A DNA stretch of 64,000 bases, from positions 366,603,877-366,667,876 of the forward strand of contig NC_066583.1 in NCBI RefSeq assembly GCF_024323335.1, written 5' to 3'. This document shows, piece by piece, positions 62,608 to 64,000 of this stretch. The notes beneath the pieces were generated by a model. That model was not told the DNA's origin. It searched no databases and was given only the letters and a program-made list of their open reading frames with translations. Position numbers and translations under genes: made by a program. Numbering within the stretch: position 1 is the first letter of the stretch; every line of letters starts with the position of its first letter. The stretch comes from Lathyrus oleraceus (taxonomy: Eukaryota > Streptophyta > Magnoliopsida > Fabales > Fabaceae).

Positions 62608-63079
62608 GATGATGACAAAACAAATAAAATTATCAGATGAAACATGAAAAATATTAGATCAGATAAACAAAAGCTCCCCCTGAGTTAGTACTAGGGAGTT
62701 CAGAAGTTCTTACCAGAGCTTTCCAAGCAATGAGATTTCTGAAAACTTTCTGCAATTTCTTAATTTTAATGTTAGAGTTATTTAATCAGAGCTATTAATT
62801 AATCAGAGCTATTTTTATCAGAGCTATTTCTATAATTGTTGCAGAATGCTTAAGGTTTTAGACATAATTTTCATCAGAGCTATTTAATAATTTCTCCCCC
62901 TTTTTGGCATAATCAAAAAGGCATAAAAAATAAAGAGAATAATAAAGAGAAAAACACTTCATTAAAAAGCACAAAGGCAAACAACAGTCAAAACATCAGA
63001 TTCAAGGACGAATATCAGAGCTAAAAAGAAGACAGAAGCAAAAACATTAGGCAAGCAAATAAAAATGAATCCTAAGTGC
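62608..63079 (-). other. 3' untranslated region of the copia element
   Basis: Non-coding stretch between the env-like ORF and the purine tract. It contains repeats of ATCAGAGCTATTT on the plus strand and two further C-runs (CTCCCCCTGAG, CTCCCCCTTTTTGG) that mimic the purine tract on the minus strand. Confidence 0.6.
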
Positions 63080-64000
63080 TTAAGGGTTTGGAGGTTGAGG
63101 AAGTCTCTGAAGCAGCATGGCAAACATGTTCTGGATGTTTTCATTCAGAGCATCTTGCTTGTCCATCCTGGCACGAAGCTCATTCTGATCTTTCTTGATC
63201 TCTTGCTGATCTTGCTTGATCTCCTTCAGAGTGTTAAGAATCAGAGGGATCGCAGAGGAAGACTCCCCCTGAATCAGAGCTTGCTGAGCTTCAGCTTCAG
63301 CAGCAGCTTGGGCTTCTGCATCTGCCTTAGCCTTGGCTTCAGCTTCCTGAATCCTTAGAAGTTCTGCTTCCTTTGCCAGGCGTTCTTCTTCCAACCTCTT
63401 AGCTTCTTCTTCAGCTTCCCTAGCCAATCTTTCTTCTTCTAATCTCTTGGCCTCAGCTTCTCTAGCCAGTCTCTCTTGGAGCCTTTCCTCAGCATCTCTG
63501 ATGTAGCCATTTCTGACTTGTTCAGAGATACCCTTCAGCCTATAAGACTCAGAGGTCATCCAACTAATGACTCTGTTCCAGTGTGTCCTAACAGATTTAG
63601 GATCATCACTAACTTCAGAGTTTTTAGCCAGAGACTTGATCTTCTGGACTGAAGCTTCTGCAACCTGTATAATGGCCTCCTCAAGGGTAGGTATGGTAAG
63701 TTCAGGTTCAGGTTCAGGTGACTGAGGTGGAGAGTTTTGAGGGCTGAGATTTAGAGGTTGAGGTTCAGTTTGTTGAGGTTCAGATTCTGCTTGAAGTTCA
63801 GAATCTGCGTCTGGTTGAAGACTAGGGGATGAAGCATATAGTGGATTTAGGTCTAATGGGTCAGAGTCTGGGCCAGGTACAGCGGGAATAAATGGTGGAG
63901 TGATATTAGAGGTGAAGGGATCAGATGTTTGAGTTTCAGAGGGGAGAGTTGTTGTTTGTTGTGGTGGAAGTGAAGTTTGGAGTGGTGAAGTTATTTCAGG
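63080..64000 (-). CDS. Env-like/extra ORF of the SIRE/Maximus-like element, C-terminal part, runs off the right edge
   Basis: The minus strand is open for about 306 codons from the window edge to a stop at 63080; the Met at 63559 is internal. The first part is Pro/Gln/Ser-rich (SPPQSPEPEPELTIP). HWNRVISWMTSESYRLKGI follows, then a long Ala/Glu-rich coiled coil (AKRLEEERLAREAEEEAKRL, AEAQAAAEAEAQ). After a Ser-rich break comes a second helical part (LKEIKQDQQEIKKDQNELRA) and the end MLLQRLPQPPNP. SIRE-type copia elements carry such an extra ORF after pol, called envelope-like; its role is unproven. No transmembrane segment is visible in this part. Confidence 0.65.
   Translation of the reverse strand, partial: PEITSPLQTSLPPQQTTTLPSETQTSDPFTSNITPPFIPAVPGPDSDPLDLNPLYASSPSLQPDADSELQAESEPQQTEPQPLNLSPQNSPPQSPEPEPELTIPTLEEAIIQVAEASVQKIKSLAKNSEVSDDPKSVRTHWNRVISWMTSESYRLKGISEQVRNGYIRDAEERLQERLAREAEAKRLEEERLAREAEEEAKRLEEERLAKEAELLRIQEAEAKAKADAEAQAAAEAEAQQALIQGESSSAIPLILNTLKEIKQDQQEIKKDQNELRARMDKQDALNENIQNMFAMLLQRLPQPPNP

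Overview
The window is plant repeat DNA, most likely from a large-genome legume (tribe Fabeae such as Vicia, Pisum or Lathyrus, or a close relative). I found no host gene, rRNA or functional tRNA gene. The evidence for the source is the abundance of Ogre/Tat-type Ty3/gypsy retrotransposons with 3.9-4.7 kb LTRs, a primer-binding site (PBS) matching a tRNA 3' end read here as tRNA-Arg, an extra ORF1 before gag, tandem repeats in the 3' UTR, and a SIRE/Maximus-like Ty1/copia element. Species assignment is inference.

Layout from left to right. 1-709 is an LTR piece that cuts the integrase of E1. E1 (710-12698, minus) is an Ogre-like element with 5' LTR, PBS, deleted ORF1, gag, protease, a likely 270-bp intron, RT, two RNase H domains and a truncated integrase. 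E1 sits inside the 5' LTR of E2 (12699-22571, plus), which keeps ORF1, gag and protease but has lost everything from the end of protease into its 3' LTR. E2 abuts the ORF1 of E3 (22572-25719, minus; ORF1 start, leader, PBS, partial LTR). LTR-A (25720-30244 and 47403-47533, plus) is split by E4 (30245-47402, minus), a 17.2-kb Ogre-like element with both LTRs and a probable 5-bp target duplication, but with capsid, protease and integrase core deleted. Next come fragments of an old minus-strand gypsy-like element X, a truncated LTR-B, a second LTR-A copy and a second X copy. The order shows that about 5.2 kb (LTR-A 3' part plus X) was tandemly duplicated at a CCC microhomology. The last 2.5 kb (61497-64000) is the 3' end of a SIRE/Maximus-like copia element with an env-like coiled-coil ORF.

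How the parts work together: in an intact Ogre-like element the LTR TATA box drives a transcript with a long leader, ORF1, gag-pro, an intron, then RT, RNase H and integrase. Every copy here is broken by stops, deletions or nesting, so any mobility would need proteins from other copies. The most interesting signals are a leader hairpin with a compensatory base-pair change between copies, a PBS-like decamer repeated inside every LTR end, a TGA just before gag shared by two copies, satellite-like arrays in the E4 3' UTR, a 67-bp periodic TTCGA motif in the E4 LTRs, and the dated tandem duplication.
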